Source of the DNA: a bacterium
GTDB taxonomy: Bacteria > CSSED10-310 > JAJRTK01
Length of the DNA stretch: 9,026 bases
Direction: 5' to 3'
Assembly: GCA_024278345.1 (NCBI GenBank)
Contig: JAJRTK010000345.1
Span: 1 to 9,026 of the forward strand
Notes under the pieces: model-generated
What the model saw: only the letters and a program-made list of their open reading frames with translations
Databases searched by the model: none
What the model was told of the DNA's origin: nothing
Made by a program: the position numbers and the translations under genes
Shown here: piece by piece, positions 8,746 to 9,026 of the stretch
How the letters are laid out: each line of letters opens with the position of its first letter
Numbering within the stretch: the first letter of the stretch is position 1

Positions 8746-8793
8746 GGGTATCCACGCAAGGCGGGACATTCCCGGGACTGTGGAATCGCAAGC
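8746..8793 (+). repeat. Dispersed repeat unit A, right copy (48 bp)
   Basis: This is the same unit as 219-266, in the same orientation, with one difference in 48 bases. It starts about 40 bp after the secreted-protein stop codon. Here it is not followed directly by unit B. Confidence 0.8.
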
Positions 8794-8800
8794 GTCCGGG

Positions 8801-8850
8801 GGGTATCCACGGAAAGCGGGACACTTCATGGATTGTGGTAATGCCAATCG
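8801..8850 (+). repeat. Diverged third copy of repeat unit A
   Basis: It begins GGGTATCCACGGAAAGCGGG, like unit A, and keeps the ATCCAC...GTGG dyad, but the middle and 3' end (TTCATGGATTGTGGTAATGCC) are different. It is flanked on both sides by GTCCGGG (8794-8800 and 8850-8856), and the same bases recur at 8882-8888. This suggests tandem growth of a repeat block. Confidence 0.6.
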
Positions 8851-8855
8851 TCCGG

Positions 8856-8940
8856 GCAGCGCCTCGCGCTGCTCGGCGGTCGTCCGGGGACTCCGTCCCC
8901 AGTCCCCTGGCAGGGCTTTGCCCCGCACCCACCAGGGAGC
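8856..8940. repeat. Array of short GC hairpins (intergenic repeat)
   Basis: Several small hairpins follow one another: GCAGCGC (8856-8862) with GCGCTGC (8866-8872), GGGGAC (8886-8891) with GTCCCC (8895-8900), then GGGC (8913-8916) with GCCC around TTT. The stretch ends in a CACCCACCAGGGAGC segment. I recall similar hairpin strings between genes in many GC-rich genomes. They may act as transcription stops or be selfish repeats. Confidence 0.5.
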
Positions 8941-8951
8941 TAGCTCATCTT

Positions 8952-8975
8952 CCCGTTGCAACGAAGGGCAACGGG
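8952..8975. repeat. Perfect 8-bp inverted repeat
   Basis: CCCGTTGC (8952-8959) pairs perfectly with GCAACGGG (8968-8975) across an 8-base loop. No T-tract follows directly, so a terminator role is doubtful. Confidence 0.5.
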
Positions 8976-8992
8976 ATCCCAGCCCACATTTT

Positions 8993-9026
8993 TGTACGCT
9001 GCGCGTCTTTTTCTGGTTTTGTCGTG
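8993..9026 (+). repeat. Dispersed repeat unit B, right copy, cut by the window edge
   Basis: It begins TGTACGCTGCGCGTCTTTTT and continues through GGTTTTGT to CGTG at the last base, matching 267-302 with a few changes. It probably continues beyond the window with the TCCCGGCT seen after the left copy. Confidence 0.7.

Overview
The window is GC-rich bacterial DNA with three substantial genes, all on the + strand: a protein kinase fused to a formylglycine-generating-enzyme (FGE)-like domain (563-2851), pyruvate phosphate dikinase (3614-6316), and a secreted protein of unrecognised family (6573-8705). A 45-codon helix-turn-helix ORF (3180-3317) lies between the first two. I cannot place the organism. 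Kinase-FGE fusions are, from memory, common in Planctomycetota and other lineages with large genomes and complex signalling, and a signal peptide on the third gene fits a Gram-negative cell, but neither point is decisive.

Left flank (1-562): no convincing gene. It holds dispersed repeat units that recur at the right edge. One 48-bp unit (219-266) matches 8746-8793 at 47 of 48 positions. A second unit (267-302) matches 8993-9026. The kinase gene then starts at 563 behind a good ribosome binding site.

Kinase-FGE gene and its 3' surroundings (563-3320): this is the most interesting part. The last 40 or so residues of the FGE-like domain look like the variable region (VR) of a diversity-generating retroelement (DGR) target. 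Conserved framework residues alternate with positions that are asparagine in typical family members, and here those positions carry mostly different codons ending in C. Just before this stretch the domain carries an unusual insertion whose DNA is packed with TGACA/TGTCA palindromes. The same motif is dense again after the stop codon. A perfect 7-bp GC hairpin lies 27 bp after the stop codon, and a small excisionase-like HTH ORF lies further downstream. No reverse transcriptase and no template repeat are in the window, so any DGR machinery must lie outside it.

Metabolic and envelope part (3614-8705): pyruvate phosphate dikinase is complete and has all expected catalytic motifs, so it is an ordinary central-carbon enzyme. 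The secreted protein 256 bp downstream may share its transcript, but nothing ties their functions together.

Right flank (8706-9026): no gene. It is a mosaic of small hairpins and the repeat units seen on the left. Compared with the left copy, about 200 bp of other repeat material separates the two units here.
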